From a virus, in IMG/VR virus record IMGVR_UViG_3300013006_000024, positions 41,163 through 105,162 of that record: a stretch of DNA of 64,000 bases; one strand, 5' to 3'. How positions within the stretch are numbered: position 1 is the stretch's first letter; each line of letters begins with the position of its first letter. The position numbers were made by a program, and so were the translations under genes. Shown here one piece after another: positions 51,187-61,016 of this stretch. The notes under the pieces are model-generated. The model was not told the DNA's origin and searched no databases. It saw only the letters and a program-made list of their open reading frames with translations.

Positions 51187-53805
51187 ATGAATAGGATTAC
51201 GTATTTATCTGGCGGAACTACAGTTATTTCATTTCAAGGCTATAATTTTGAAAATACAAGATTTGTTTATCTAAGTACTACTAGTGATAACGCTCAAGCA
51301 TACAATAATGTAGTTGTTGACTTTTTTCCAGGTTCATCTCTATACCCTGCTTTTACAGGGTTTAAGTATTTTGACTACACATTAACAAATAATATCTTAA
51401 CGTTAAATGTTTCTAATTTATCTGGTGGGGGGTATTATGATGTTATTATTTTTAGTAATGCAGGGTATGCTAAACTATCAGATAGTAATTTGTTAATTAA
51501 CGCACAGATAGGACCATATGTTATACCTACACCGACACCTACTGCAACTATAACACCTACAATTACGCCAACTATTACAATAACACCTACAATTACGCCA
51601 ACTATTACAATAACACCTACAATTACGCCAACTATTACAATAACACCTACAACTACACCTACTGAAACGGTTACACCTACAGTAACACCAACCGTTACTA
51701 GAACGCCTACGCTTACACCGACTATTACACCTACAAATACTATTACACCTACTGTAACAATAACACCGACAATAACACCGACAATAACACCGACAATAAC
51801 ACCCACAATAACACCTACACAGACTATTACACCGACGGCAACTATAACACCTACAATTACACAAACAGAGACTGTCACACCTACTATAACACCAACTATA
51901 ACACCTACTATAACGATTACAAGATCATCTACACCGACTATTACACCTACAAACACTATTACACCTACAAACACTATTACACCTACTGTAACAAGGACAC
52001 CCACAATTACACCCACAATTACACCCACAATAACACCTACTATAACGATTACAAGATCGCTTACACCTACAACAACACCTACACCTACTGGTACACCAAC
52101 TACAACAATTACACCTACAGAGACAGTAACGCCTACCATTACACCTACTATCACCCCAACTATTACACCGACAAGTACAACAACCCAGACTACAACACCG
52201 ACTACTACTGTTACGCCTACAACCACTTTAACTGTTACGCCTACTAGAACGCCAAAACCTACAATTACACCAACAAGAACACCAACAAGAACCCCTACTA
52301 ATACAGCTACACCAACAGTTACGCCAACAACAACGCCAACTATTACACCTACTATTACTAAGACACCTACAAATACTCCTACTCAATCTATTACACCTAC
52401 TCAATCTATAACGCCTACTAAAACAGTTACACCAACCATGACGCCTACTAAAACAGTTACACCAACCATGACGCCTACTAAAACAGTTACACCAACCATG
52501 ACGCCTACTAAAACAGTTACACCAACCATAACGCCTACAATAACACCAACGGTATTTGTCTTTAATGTATTTGATGAAGCTAAAAATTACGTTACACCAA
52601 CAGTAACACCTACTGTAACACAGACAGCAACAATTACACCTACAACAACCCATACAGCTACACCGACAATTACACCCACAGAGACTGTCACACCTACTAT
52701 AACACCAACTATTACGCCGACAGAAACAGTAACACCAACTATTACGCCAACAGAAACAATTACACCTACTATTACACCTACAGAAACAATTACACCTACT
52801 ATAACACCGACTCAATCTATTACGCCTACGCAGACCACAACACCTACAATCACACCTACTGTTACTGTAACAGTTTATCTATCACCTACTCCTACTATAA
52901 CTATTACGCCAACCGAGACGGTGACACCTACAGTAACGCCAACTGAAACTGTAACTCCGACTGTAACACCTACAGCAACGCCAACAGAAACTGTAACTCC
53001 GACTGTAACACCAACTATTACACCAACAGAAACTGTTACACCGACTGTAACACCAACAATTACAATTACGCCTACTGAAACTGTTACACCGACTGTAACG
53101 CCTGAAGCGACATCCACAGTTACACCTACAGCTACACCGACAACAACAATTACTCCAACTATAACACCGACTATAACTGTTACACCGACTGTCACACCGA
53201 CAATAACACCAACAAAATTTATATTCAATGTATTTGATGAAGCTAAAAATTACGTTACACCAACAGTAACACCTACTGTAACACAGACGGTCACACCAAC
53301 TAATTCATTAACACCAACAGTTACACCTACAGTTACGCCGACAGAAACAGTTACACCAACAATAACCATATCACCTTCTAATACAGTTACACCTACTAGA
53401 ACACCTACACCGACAAGAACACCGACAATTACACCCACTAATACCAGTGTACCCACATTTACTTCGCAATATACATACACATGCCCAGTACCGCCTAATT
53501 TAGCTTACCAACCATCCGCTAGTGCTCCCACTTACGTAGGAGTACAGTTCCAAGGATTATGCTCACCAGCACCTGTAACAAAACTAGGTATAACTGCTGA
53601 TAGATTTTCTTCCGGGTTTGGCGCACTTTACTGTTATTTTAATGGTGTAGCCTCGTGTGTAATAAAGAAGGACACATATCTATCTAATAGTAATATATTT
53701 TATGTAATATTTAACGGTGATGCTACACAGACTAAGTATTATGGTAGATTAACACCTAGAACATATTATTACTTTGTAACTGGTGGTAAATATTGGCCAG
53801 TTTAA
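51187..53805 (+). CDS. Long Thr-Pro stalk fibre protein, 872 aa
   Basis: Residues 1-114: a small beta-sandwich ([23 protein letters not shown]-like). Residues about 115-756: an exceptionally long Thr-Pro stalk of 4- and 10-residue units, interrupted twice by the same [11 protein letters not shown] insert (near residues 459 and 680). Residues about 760-872: a Cys-containing tip ([40 protein letters not shown]). About 74% of the protein is stalk. It is probably a flexible, extended, possibly O-glycosylated fibre ending in a receptor-binding tip. Confidence 0.7.
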   Translation: MNRITYLSGGTTVISFQGYNFENTRFVYLSTTSDNAQAYNNVVVDFFPGSSLYPAFTGFKYFDYTLTNNILTLNVSNLSGGGYYDVIIFSNAGYAKLSDSNLLINAQIGPYVIPTPTPTATITPTITPTITITPTITPTITITPTITPTITITPTTTPTETVTPTVTPTVTRTPTLTPTITPTNTITPTVTITPTITPTITPTITPTITPTQTITPTATITPTITQTETVTPTITPTITPTITITRSSTPTITPTNTITPTNTITPTVTRTPTITPTITPTITPTITITRSLTPTTTPTPTGTPTTTITPTETVTPTITPTITPTITPTSTTTQTTTPTTTVTPTTTLTVTPTRTPKPTITPTRTPTRTPTNTATPTVTPTTTPTITPTITKTPTNTPTQSITPTQSITPTKTVTPTMTPTKTVTPTMTPTKTVTPTMTPTKTVTPTITPTITPTVFVFNVFDEAKNYVTPTVTPTVTQTATITPTTTHTATPTITPTETVTPTITPTITPTETVTPTITPTETITPTITPTETITPTITPTQSITPTQTTTPTITPTVTVTVYLSPTPTITITPTETVTPTVTPTETVTPTVTPTATPTETVTPTVTPTITPTETVTPTVTPTITITPTETVTPTVTPEATSTVTPTATPTTTITPTITPTITVTPTVTPTITPTKFIFNVFDEAKNYVTPTVTPTVTQTVTPTNSLTPTVTPTVTPTETVTPTITISPSNTVTPTRTPTPTRTPTITPTNTSVPTFTSQYTYTCPVPPNLAYQPSASAPTYVGVQFQGLCSPAPVTKLGITADRFSSGFGALYCYFNGVASCVIKKDTYLSNSNIFYVIFNGDATQTKYYGRLTPRTYYYFVTGGKYWPV
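52411..52530 (+). repeat. Four tandem copies of a 30-bp unit
   Basis: Each copy codes [10 protein letters not shown]. Copies 1-3 are identical and copy 4 differs by one base at its end. The identity suggests recent expansion. Confidence 0.92.
52564..52625 (+). repeat. 62-bp direct repeat, copy 1
   Basis: Identical to 53227-53288. Codes the [20 protein letters not shown] insert in the Thr-Pro stalk, the only non-repeat spacer in it. Confidence 0.92.
53227..53288 (+). repeat. 62-bp direct repeat, copy 2
   Basis: Second identical copy of 52564-52625, 663 bp downstream and in the same frame. Confidence 0.92.
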
Positions 53806-53828
53806 CTATAATTTAAGCATGCTTTTTA

Positions 53829-53836
53829 CATAAATA
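53829..53836 (+). promoter_or_regulatory. Late promoter octamer
   Basis: CATAAATA, 6 nt before the ATG at 53843. Confidence 0.65.
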
Positions 53837-53842
53837 TATTAT

Positions 53843-56800
53843 ATGGCCGGTAATGCGCGATTTCATAATAAATGGCATAGAAGGAATCATCATTCTTCTC
53901 CTTCAATAGGTTACCCTGATTCGGGTACTGATCCTATTGCTTCGCCTGAAGAGCCTTTTATTGGTGATTTTGTAACTTATAATTCAATTTCTGCACACGA
54001 AAATCTTTTTGTTGATGGTAATGCTACTGTTCTAGGAAATCTTTCTGTTTTTGGAGATTTTACTTATCTTGATACAGTAGTTTCAGTTACTAGCGCATTA
54101 AGCGTTATTAATCACGGTACTGGACCTGCATTAACAGTTGTACAATACGGTAAACAGCCTATTGCTCAATTTATCGACGGTGATGCATTAAGTGGTGGTA
54201 AAGAAGCTCTATTTATTACTGACAATGGGTATGTTGTAGTTAATGGTAAAACAGCTGCTGAAAAATATGATCCTTATCAAGGAAATCTTTCTGCGGTTCC
54301 AATGGATTTTAATGTCTACGGTAACGGCTATGCTAAGAAAGCTTTTATATATGACAGGCCAGATGGTAATACAGTATATGTTAGCACCACTGGTTCAGAT
54401 TACAACAGTGGGTTGAACCCCTCACAAAAAGTCAGAACAATTAAAAAAGCATGTCAAATTGTTTTTAATGTGTATGGTACCAACAAAGCAACCATTCAGG
54501 TGGAAGCTGGTGACTACACAGAAATTAATCCCATTTATGTGCCTGCAGGCACATCCATCATTGGTGAAGCTTATTTGCGCCGCACAAACGTTCGCCCATA
54601 TCACAAACAAATGGATTTGTTTTGGCTCAATGCTGCATGTTACATGTGGGGCTTCACATTCAGAGATACATGGGATCCTTGTGCAGCAACTGCATTTCCT
54701 AATTTGGACCCAAGAACTGCTGCATACAAAGTAGCTTTCAACACACCAGGGTGTGAAATTAGTACAACCAAACCAGGAGGCCCTTTTGGATTACCAATAG
54801 TCTCAAAACCATTTGTTACCACCAGCCCATACACACAAGGCATGAGCTCCATTACAACTTATCTCAAGGTTCCAATTCAACCGGATCTGTATCCTAGTTA
54901 TTACCTGCCATTCACACAAGTGTTCGAACCATTTGATGCAGGTGATAATGTCAACAAACTATTTTCAATTATAACAACAACTCTGTCCACAGCAGTTGTG
55001 CCAACCCCACCATCCATTGCTGCACCTGATGCTTTCACATCAACTGCTGTTAACATCTTAACATACAGCTTGAGCTCCATAACAGCAGATGTGATAAGAT
55101 TTGTTGATAGCAATTCACCACCACCTAATTACAATAAAACAAAATGTGCCAGAGATACTGAGTACATTTTAAATGCAGTTATAGATGGGTTGACCACTGG
55201 CACATCCACTTCTGCTGTTAATGTAGCAAACGGTTATGTTGTTGGCGGATATGTGCCTCTGCCTGAAGATCAAATTGACCCCACAATCAATGCTTACAAT
55301 TATGCACGCAATCTTTGTCTGCAAGCCATTCAACCTGGCAAACAAGAACAGTCCAATGTTGAACTTTCCTTTGACATAGTTGCTGGTATAATTGAAGGAG
55401 GCATTGTTCCTGCACCAGTAACCACAACCCCATCAGTAGGCAGAGACACAGCCATCACTTTGCTTCAGACCAACAGTGCATTCATTCAAGAAGCAACTGT
55501 GAGATGGGTATCATACAATTATCCATTGCTTGCATACAACAGAAGTTCGTGCTACAGAGATGTTGGATATATCATTGAAGCCACAGTTTATGATTTGTTA
55601 AACAACACCACATTAAGTGCAATAAGCGCTGGTGAAAGCTATAAAAATGGCGCCTTGAGTGTTCTGCCGGAAGATCAAATACTACAGACAGCTGATGCCA
55701 TTAGGTTTGCAAAGTCTGTTGCCGTCCATGTCATTAACAACAAATATTTGCGCACATATGAACAGCAGTTTGATGCAACTTACACTAACGGGTATCAAGC
55801 TACTGGATATATAACAAATGAATTCAATACAATTATCAACATCATTCGCAATGGCACTGCCACCCTACCACCAGTAGTTACAATACCTACTAATACAGAC
55901 GCTGCATACTTGTTAAGTTTGAATAAACCCTTCATTCAAAAAACAACCATCAATTACATTGATAAAAATTTTCCAGGCTTTGCTTATAATAAAGAAATAT
56001 GTGAAAGAGACACAGGAATAATTATTGATTGTGTCATCAGTGACTTGCAAACAGGTACTAACGTCAAAGCCATAAGCGCAGGCAGTCGATACTACAGAGG
56101 GTCCAAGATTGTCATTGTTGGTCAAGAAATACAAACCATTGCTGCGTTAAGATATATCAACTTTTTAGCCAATAAACTGGTTACCAACACACCAGCAGTT
56201 ACTTCACAAACATTCAATCCATTCCTATCTTCTGGGTATTTAATAAAATCAGATGTCACTAAATCGTTTGACACTATAACAGATATTATTATTACTGGTG
56301 AAAAATTACAAAATCAAGTCTTCGATCCATTTGCTCCTACAGGCAATTTAGCTTCTGCATTTGTAGAGTATTCCTGGAACATAGTAGCACAAATTATAGG
56401 CAGCAATGGTACATACACACCAACAGCAACAAGCTCTCCTACACCTGTACCAGGGGCTGCAGATGCTATAACTCTTTTACAAAGTAATAAACCATATATT
56501 CAAAGGTTAGTTGTGGATTACGTAGATAAGATATTTCCAAAACTTACTTATAATAATGATTTATGCTACAGAGATGTGGGCAATGTCATAGACAGCATAG
56601 TTCAAGATCTTGCCCTCAATACTAACTTTTACAGCATTTCTGCTGGTACTTCATATTTCAAACATAACAAGAGTCTCATATCTGGCCAGGAATCGCCCAC
56701 TATAGCTGCATTATTGTTTGCAAATCTTGTATCACAAGCAGTAATTTCTAATGAACCGTTTAAATATTATGCACAGCAGTATAGTCCTACATATGCTTTA

Positions 56801-58450
56801 GGAGGTGATGCTTCTCCATATGTAAAAACTGGCTATACTGTGGTGTCGGGTATCATATTAAACGGCATAGGCTCCATATCACCTGGCACATTTACGCCTC
56901 CAGTTCCAGGATCTACAGATGCAAATTATCTGTTGGAATTAAACAGATCGTTCATACAAAACGAGGTCATTAATTATGTTAATACCACATATCCTTCACT
57001 CAGATATAACATTGCGTCATGTCTCAGGGACACTGGTTACATTGTTGATGCTGTTTCATATGATATCACCCAAGGTAACTATTTGAGCAGCATCAATGCA
57101 GGTAATTACTATTACACAGGCACTGGTGTATCGAGGGTCGCAGGCCAGCAAAAGCAAACAGCAGATGCTCTTGGCTATGCCGATATTATTTCACAAAATA
57201 TCATAACCAATACACCAGTTGCAAGTCGTTATGATGCAGTAACATTGTTGCAGGCAAATAAGCTCTTCATACAGAAAGAAGTCATTGAATACATGGGCAA
57301 AGCCTACCCCACATTCATATACAATAAAGATAAGTGTGAAAGAGATGTTGGAATCATCATTGATTCAGTGTGTTATGATGTGACTAATGGCACCACTGCC
57401 AGTGCAATAGATTCAGGAAATGCTTATTTCGACAATTTAACTGACCAATCAGTAATTTCTGGCCAAGAAATACAAACAGTGATGGCTATTAATTACGCCA
57501 AGTACCTTGCTTTGCAGATCATAGCCAATGAGCCTGTGAAAGTTATTGGAGCAGGTTGCGGCATCAGAGTGGACGGCTCACTTGCAACTGGCTTCTTGAG
57601 AAGTTTTGTTACCGATTCATTCACTCAATACAATCAAGGTGGCAAAGGCATTCATATCATCAATTGTGGTTATGCACAATTGGTGAGCACATTTACTATT
57701 TGCACAACAGAAGGTATAATATGTGAAAGTGGTGGTCAATGCAGCATCAGCACCTCAAACTGTTCCTTCGGGCTGTCTGGATTGGTTGCAACAGGAAAAT
57801 CTACATTCCCTGTGTTGACAGGTTATCAGATAACATCTTCACCACTTTCTGAAAATTATGTTTATGTGCAAGATGTGACACCTAGACCACTGTCTGCATT
57901 TGTTGCTGCTCTGCAAGCTGGGTTTGAGCTTGAAGGTATTCCTGTGCTTGAACCATACAACGGATTGTTGATGAATATTCAAGATGATCCTGCAAGTGAT
58001 TATGATGATTTCTTCAATCCTGATGCATTGCCCAAATATCACAGCATCAAATCAGTGAGTGCATTAGAAGCACCAGCCCCACCGTACACATACAGAATTG
58101 AATTGGAACAGAATCTTCAAGCACCTCTGACTGCTTCTTCCAATGAACCTAAATATGTTGAGTTTTATTTAAGAAGTCTGATTGCATCTTCATCACATGC
58201 ATTTGAATACATTGGCACTGGTGTTGAAATAGAATTGGCAGTACCTGCACTGGGTGGTACACCCATTAATAACAATGAAGCAGTATTCTCTGACAATGGA
58301 ATTGTTTACTATTCAAGTACTAATGAACGAGGCGACTTTAAAGTAGGAGGAGGGTTTAAAGTGGTGCAAAGCAAAGGAACAATTGAAGGTCTTGACTTTA
58401 ATAAGTCAATTCTTGCATTAGTTACACCTTTAATACTCAGTCTAGATTAA
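53843..58450 (+). CDS. Giant fibre/adhesion protein with six Cys-Arg-Asp repeats, 1535 aa
   Basis: The N-terminal 150 residues carry a fibre module (ALSVINHGTGPALTVVQYG, FIDGD) also found in 59747. A beta-helix-like part follows (TGSDYNSGLNPSQKVRTIKK, VEAGDYTEINPIYVPAGTSI). Then six repeats with YN-x3-C-x-RD-x5-ID-x-V-x2-D at residues about 430, 565, 715, 903, 1055 and 1160, each followed by a small-residue turn (SAGxxY). The C-terminus returns to beta-helix style (GIHIINCGYAQLVSTFTICT). Such repeats occur in virion proteins of marine T4-like phages (recollection). Codon use in about 54420-58300 is richer in G/C third positions than in its flanks, suggesting transfer. Confidence 0.68.
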   Translation: MAGNARFHNKWHRRNHHSSPSIGYPDSGTDPIASPEEPFIGDFVTYNSISAHENLFVDGNATVLGNLSVFGDFTYLDTVVSVTSALSVINHGTGPALTVVQYGKQPIAQFIDGDALSGGKEALFITDNGYVVVNGKTAAEKYDPYQGNLSAVPMDFNVYGNGYAKKAFIYDRPDGNTVYVSTTGSDYNSGLNPSQKVRTIKKACQIVFNVYGTNKATIQVEAGDYTEINPIYVPAGTSIIGEAYLRRTNVRPYHKQMDLFWLNAACYMWGFTFRDTWDPCAATAFPNLDPRTAAYKVAFNTPGCEISTTKPGGPFGLPIVSKPFVTTSPYTQGMSSITTYLKVPIQPDLYPSYYLPFTQVFEPFDAGDNVNKLFSIITTTLSTAVVPTPPSIAAPDAFTSTAVNILTYSLSSITADVIRFVDSNSPPPNYNKTKCARDTEYILNAVIDGLTTGTSTSAVNVANGYVVGGYVPLPEDQIDPTINAYNYARNLCLQAIQPGKQEQSNVELSFDIVAGIIEGGIVPAPVTTTPSVGRDTAITLLQTNSAFIQEATVRWVSYNYPLLAYNRSSCYRDVGYIIEATVYDLLNNTTLSAISAGESYKNGALSVLPEDQILQTADAIRFAKSVAVHVINNKYLRTYEQQFDATYTNGYQATGYITNEFNTIINIIRNGTATLPPVVTIPTNTDAAYLLSLNKPFIQKTTINYIDKNFPGFAYNKEICERDTGIIIDCVISDLQTGTNVKAISAGSRYYRGSKIVIVGQEIQTIAALRYINFLANKLVTNTPAVTSQTFNPFLSSGYLIKSDVTKSFDTITDIIITGEKLQNQVFDPFAPTGNLASAFVEYSWNIVAQIIGSNGTYTPTATSSPTPVPGAADAITLLQSNKPYIQRLVVDYVDKIFPKLTYNNDLCYRDVGNVIDSIVQDLALNTNFYSISAGTSYFKHNKSLISGQESPTIAALLFANLVSQAVISNEPFKYYAQQYSPTYALGGDASPYVKTGYTVVSGIILNGIGSISPGTFTPPVPGSTDANYLLELNRSFIQNEVINYVNTTYPSLRYNIASCLRDTGYIVDAVSYDITQGNYLSSINAGNYYYTGTGVSRVAGQQKQTADALGYADIISQNIITNTPVASRYDAVTLLQANKLFIQKEVIEYMGKAYPTFIYNKDKCERDVGIIIDSVCYDVTNGTTASAIDSGNAYFDNLTDQSVISGQEIQTVMAINYAKYLALQIIANEPVKVIGAGCGIRVDGSLATGFLRSFVTDSFTQYNQGGKGIHIINCGYAQLVSTFTICTTEGIICESGGQCSISTSNCSFGLSGLVATGKSTFPVLTGYQITSSPLSENYVYVQDVTPRPLSAFVAALQAGFELEGIPVLEPYNGLLMNIQDDPASDYDDFFNPDALPKYHSIKSVSALEAPAPPYTYRIELEQNLQAPLTASSNEPKYVEFYLRSLIASSSHAFEYIGTGVEIELAVPALGGTPINNNEAVFSDNGIVYYSSTNERGDFKVGGGFKVVQSKGTIEGLDFNKSILALVTPLILSLD

Positions 58451-58453
58451 ATA
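58446..58453 (+). promoter_or_regulatory. Late promoter octamer
   Basis: ATTAAATA, exactly 5 nt before the ATG at 58459, formed around the preceding stop codon. Confidence 0.6.
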
Positions 58454-58458
58454 ATATT

Positions 58459-58821
58459 ATGGCTAATATACCTCTTAATTTTTTCAGAAGAAAGGCAATC
58501 ACCCTCACACCCACCCTATCTTCTGTGTACACAGCACCATTTGACAGAGCGGCTATTATTTTAGCAGCTTATGCTACTAATCTTACGAATAACGATGTAA
58601 CCGTAACAGTAGGTATATCTGGTGTAGGAGCACAATTTGTACCGGTACAACCTTATGTTGATTACGCTAAAGGTATACTCATATCAGGTAACGATACAAC
58701 AAGCCTAGTACCATCTAAACTTGTTTTACAGCAATACGATACATTAATTGCTTCTTGCAATACACCAAATGCTGTGGTATTAAACATATCTCTCCTAGAA
58801 ACACTTAATACGGTAACATAA
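58459..58821 (+). CDS. Small structural protein, 120 aa
   Basis: Starts MANIPLNFFRRKAITLTPTL and continues as a beta-sandwich-like protein (DRAAIILAAYATNLTNNDVT, VTVGISGVG). Likely a fibre accessory or decoration protein, as it stands between the giant adhesin and two further fibre genes. Coupled to 58824 with a 2-nt gap. No family recognised. Confidence 0.6.
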   Translation: MANIPLNFFRRKAITLTPTLSSVYTAPFDRAAIILAAYATNLTNNDVTVTVGISGVGAQFVPVQPYVDYAKGILISGNDTTSLVPSKLVLQQYDTLIASCNTPNAVVLNISLLETLNTVT

Positions 58822-58823
58822 TT

Positions 58824-59750
58824 ATGGGAAAGTATATTACCACCCCCGAAACAATTAGCGGGAAAGTAAGAGTACGTTTACCGATCCAAGCTCAAGCACT
58901 TTCCGGTAGATATACATTTTTAAACCTCGCAAATGCTGAACCAAATCTCGGTACACCGGTTAATCCTGGTTCAGCTTGTCCTGACCCTGACGGTATTAGA
59001 TATGTATTACTTTCAAATAATAGCTACAGTACAACTGTTACACCGCCTACGTCATGGCGTGCATGGTCGGTAGATTACCCACGTATTGCAGCTTATGCTG
59101 AAAAGAGTAGTTTAGCTATTGGAAACGGACAACCAGTAAATAATAATAGTTTAGTTTTTAGTAATTATAATTACAATACAAACAACAAGTATAATAGTCA
59201 AACGTTTGATGAAAATACATTTAACGTATTTTCTATGAGTGGTATTTATTTGTTTAATGCAACAACTGTAGGTGATCCTGCTAGTGCAACAGCATTAATA
59301 GTTACCGAAAATGGTTTTGTTGGTATTAATACTGATAACCCTGATACCAATTTAACAGTAAACGGTAGTATATCTGCTCGTAATAACGCTACGGTTGCTG
59401 GTAATCTTAATGTAAATGGTAATACAAATTTAGGTAATGCAAAAACCGATGTTAATACTTTTAGAGGTGAGGTAAAAATAGCTGATAGTTCGATAAATTC
59501 ATTAATTTTTGGCGATGGTAATTCTAGCTATGATACAAATTTATATAGACTAGATGTAGGTATTCTAAAAACAGACAATGCTTTTTATTGTAATAGTTTG
59601 AGCAGTACTAATGCTTTAACAGGGGCAGATATTAAATTAACAGGGGCAAGTATTATTACACCTTCTTCAACTACTGATTCAGGGCAATTTTTAATATTAA
59701 ATATTAATGGTGCGAATAAAGCCATTAGACTTTGGGACTATATAACATGA
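58824..59750 (+). CDS. Tail fibre protein, 308 aa
   Basis: N-terminal domain with GKVRVRLPIQAQALSGRYTF, then a Tyr/Asn-rich part, then a trimeric-fibre type repeat region (ENGFVGINTDNPDTNLTVNG, SISARNNATVAGNLNVNGNT). 'GvGI-t--P---L-V-G-i' is the usual lead-in of phage fibre shafts and S74-type tails, though no chaperone domain follows. The stop overlaps the next ATG (ATGA). Confidence 0.68.
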   Translation: MGKYITTPETISGKVRVRLPIQAQALSGRYTFLNLANAEPNLGTPVNPGSACPDPDGIRYVLLSNNSYSTTVTPPTSWRAWSVDYPRIAAYAEKSSLAIGNGQPVNNNSLVFSNYNYNTNNKYNSQTFDENTFNVFSMSGIYLFNATTVGDPASATALIVTENGFVGINTDNPDTNLTVNGSISARNNATVAGNLNVNGNTNLGNAKTDVNTFRGEVKIADSSINSLIFGDGNSSYDTNLYRLDVGILKTDNAFYCNSLSSTNALTGADIKLTGASIITPSSTTDSGQFLILNINGANKAIRLWDYIT

Positions 59751-60562
59751 GAATAGCCAATACACAAACAAATTACTTTTACGGTGATACAGTATTCCAA
59801 GGTGGGCTATCTGCCTTGAGCGGAACTACATTTACAAATACTATATTTGCTACTACAACTGCACTGAGTATTATTAATAACGGTACCGGTCCTGCATTAT
59901 ATGTTTCTCAGGCTGCAGGAAGCTCTGATGTAGCTAGTTTTTACGATGGAGATGGTGTTGAAGTGCTTCATGTAGGTAATGCTGCAGGAGGCGGTAACCC
60001 AAAAGGTAAAGTAGGTATTAACGAGAGCGATCCTGATGCAGAATTAACAGTAAATGGTGCTATTAGTAGTAACGATGGTATCACGGTAGCTGGTGGTACT
60101 AGTATTCAATGGAACAGTTCACGTACAACCGTTAATTCAAATAGTGCAGGTTGGTCTGCTGCAGCAAATTATTTTACTACATATCCCTTATTGACCACAA
60201 TTAATTACTCTCCGATAAATTTGTTAGGAGCAATTAATACTAATATTAATCTATTCAATGTACCGACCGGCAGAATTTTTATTGCCAAAACCCTTACTAT
60301 TTTAGTTATAGATGCAGGAGGAACCGCCACAGGAGTAGCACCAATATCTAGGGTTGCAAATGCTTCTAGAAATAATTTAGCTTTGACCAATAATAATACT
60401 CTCCCAACAGCAAATTGCGTAATTGGAGGTACAAATATTGCTCAAAATACTGGCAACACGACAGCTAGTGGAGGTGAAATTGTCGCATTCAGACTAACAA
60501 CCGCAGCTAATAATCTTACCACACTTTCCGCTTCTGCAATAGTAGAAGGCTATCTTATCTAA
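59747..60562 (+). CDS. Tail fibre protein, 271 aa
   Basis: The start is the ATG overlapping the preceding TGA (an upstream in-frame TTG at 59732 is less likely). Residues about 25-115 repeat the module of the giant protein's N-terminus: TALSIINNGTGPALYVSQAA, FYDGDG, GKVGINESDPDAELTVNGAI. The C-terminal half is beta-rich with many Asn/Thr. It may be the distal piece of the fibre begun by 58824. It ends 5 nt before the tmRNA 3' end on the opposite strand. Confidence 0.68.
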   Translation: MRIANTQTNYFYGDTVFQGGLSALSGTTFTNTIFATTTALSIINNGTGPALYVSQAAGSSDVASFYDGDGVEVLHVGNAAGGGNPKGKVGINESDPDAELTVNGAISSNDGITVAGGTSIQWNSSRTTVNSNSAGWSAAANYFTTYPLLTTINYSPINLLGAINTNINLFNVPTGRIFIAKTLTILVIDAGGTATGVAPISRVANASRNNLALTNNNTLPTANCVIGGTNIAQNTGNTTASGGEIVAFRLTTAANNLTTLSASAIVEGYLI

Positions 60563-60567
60563 GAACC

Positions 60568-60975
60568 TGGAGGCGGAGAGAATTGAACTCTCGTCTTGAA
60601 TAATTTCACTCACAAGCACTACAAGTTTATTTTAGTTGAATTTTCATAAGGATTAAACTAAGCAAAAAGCCCTTACTGATAACAATTTTGTACGTATAAT
60701 CTATTAATTGTTAAAACCCAGACTATACGAAAGCCAGTAACACGCTCTACTTTACAAGCTTCAATCTACAGTAGAACGATCGAGTAGTTAAACTAGCTCG
60801 AGTGTGGCTTCTGAATCAACAAAGCCAGTCGATGCAAGAATTGCATCGGCCTCTTCGAGACTCATAGCCATGTCGAAGTTGTCTTCGGCATTTAATATGA
60901 TTGCTATTGGTAACCGGCATGCCCCGGTACTTGCTCTCATGAACTCCACTGTTCAATCGATACCATTACGCCCCC
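60568..60975 (-). ncRNA. ssrA: tmRNA (one-piece) with an unusually long tag
   Basis: Minus strand, about 408 nt. The 5' end GGGGGCG pairs with the 3' end CGCCTCC (then A73). TGGTATCGAT matches the conserved tmRNA TGG-TTCGAC region and a GGGGCATGCCGG segment matches the conserved GCATGCC helix. The T-arm is GAGAG-TTCAATT-CTCTC. The tag frame runs from a GCC resume codon (60889-60887) to TAA (60790-60788): 33 residues beginning AEDNFDMAMSLEEADAILAS and ending ATLELV. No CCA encoded. The element order is the normal, non-permuted one. It releases stalled ribosomes and tags the nascent peptide for proteolysis. Confidence 0.9.
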
Positions 60976-61016
60976 AGTTGTTAATGAACTATTAATAATT
61001 ATGCAGGACAATCCAA

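Larger units (their letters stand above)
51529..53453 (+). repeat. Thr-Pro-coding repeat tract (long)
   Basis: About 1.9 kb of ACACCT/ACGCCT-based units. Perfect tandem arrays are embedded in it: a 30-bp unit x3 (51551-51640), 12-bp units x3-4 (about 51768-51815), and a 30-bp unit x4 (52411-52530, last copy with one change). Confidence 0.9.

Noticed and set aside
51493-52815. Minus-strand frames rich in Cys-Arg (CRCYCR type)
   Set aside because: A third reading of the ACACCT repeats (51493-51864 and 52228-52815). An artefact, not cysteine-rich proteins.
33547-53453. CRISPR-like array from 30-bp repeats
   Set aside because: Repeats are contiguous, in frame with fibre genes and lack unique spacers. 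No cas genes are near.
54459-54734. Plus-strand 91-aa frame inside the giant adhesin
   Set aside because: A shadow frame, open because of the changed base composition there. No start signal.
51187-58450. Diversity-generating retroelement target in the fibre genes
   Set aside because: No reverse transcriptase, no template/variable repeat pair with adenine-specific changes. The repeats are simple tandem or direct copies.
59732-59746. TTG start for the 59747 fibre gene
   Set aside because: The ATGA overlap at 59747 is the common junction type in this genome and adds no lost domain.
60804-60995. Plus-strand 63-aa frame
   Set aside because: Lies opposite the tmRNA with no promoter or start signal.
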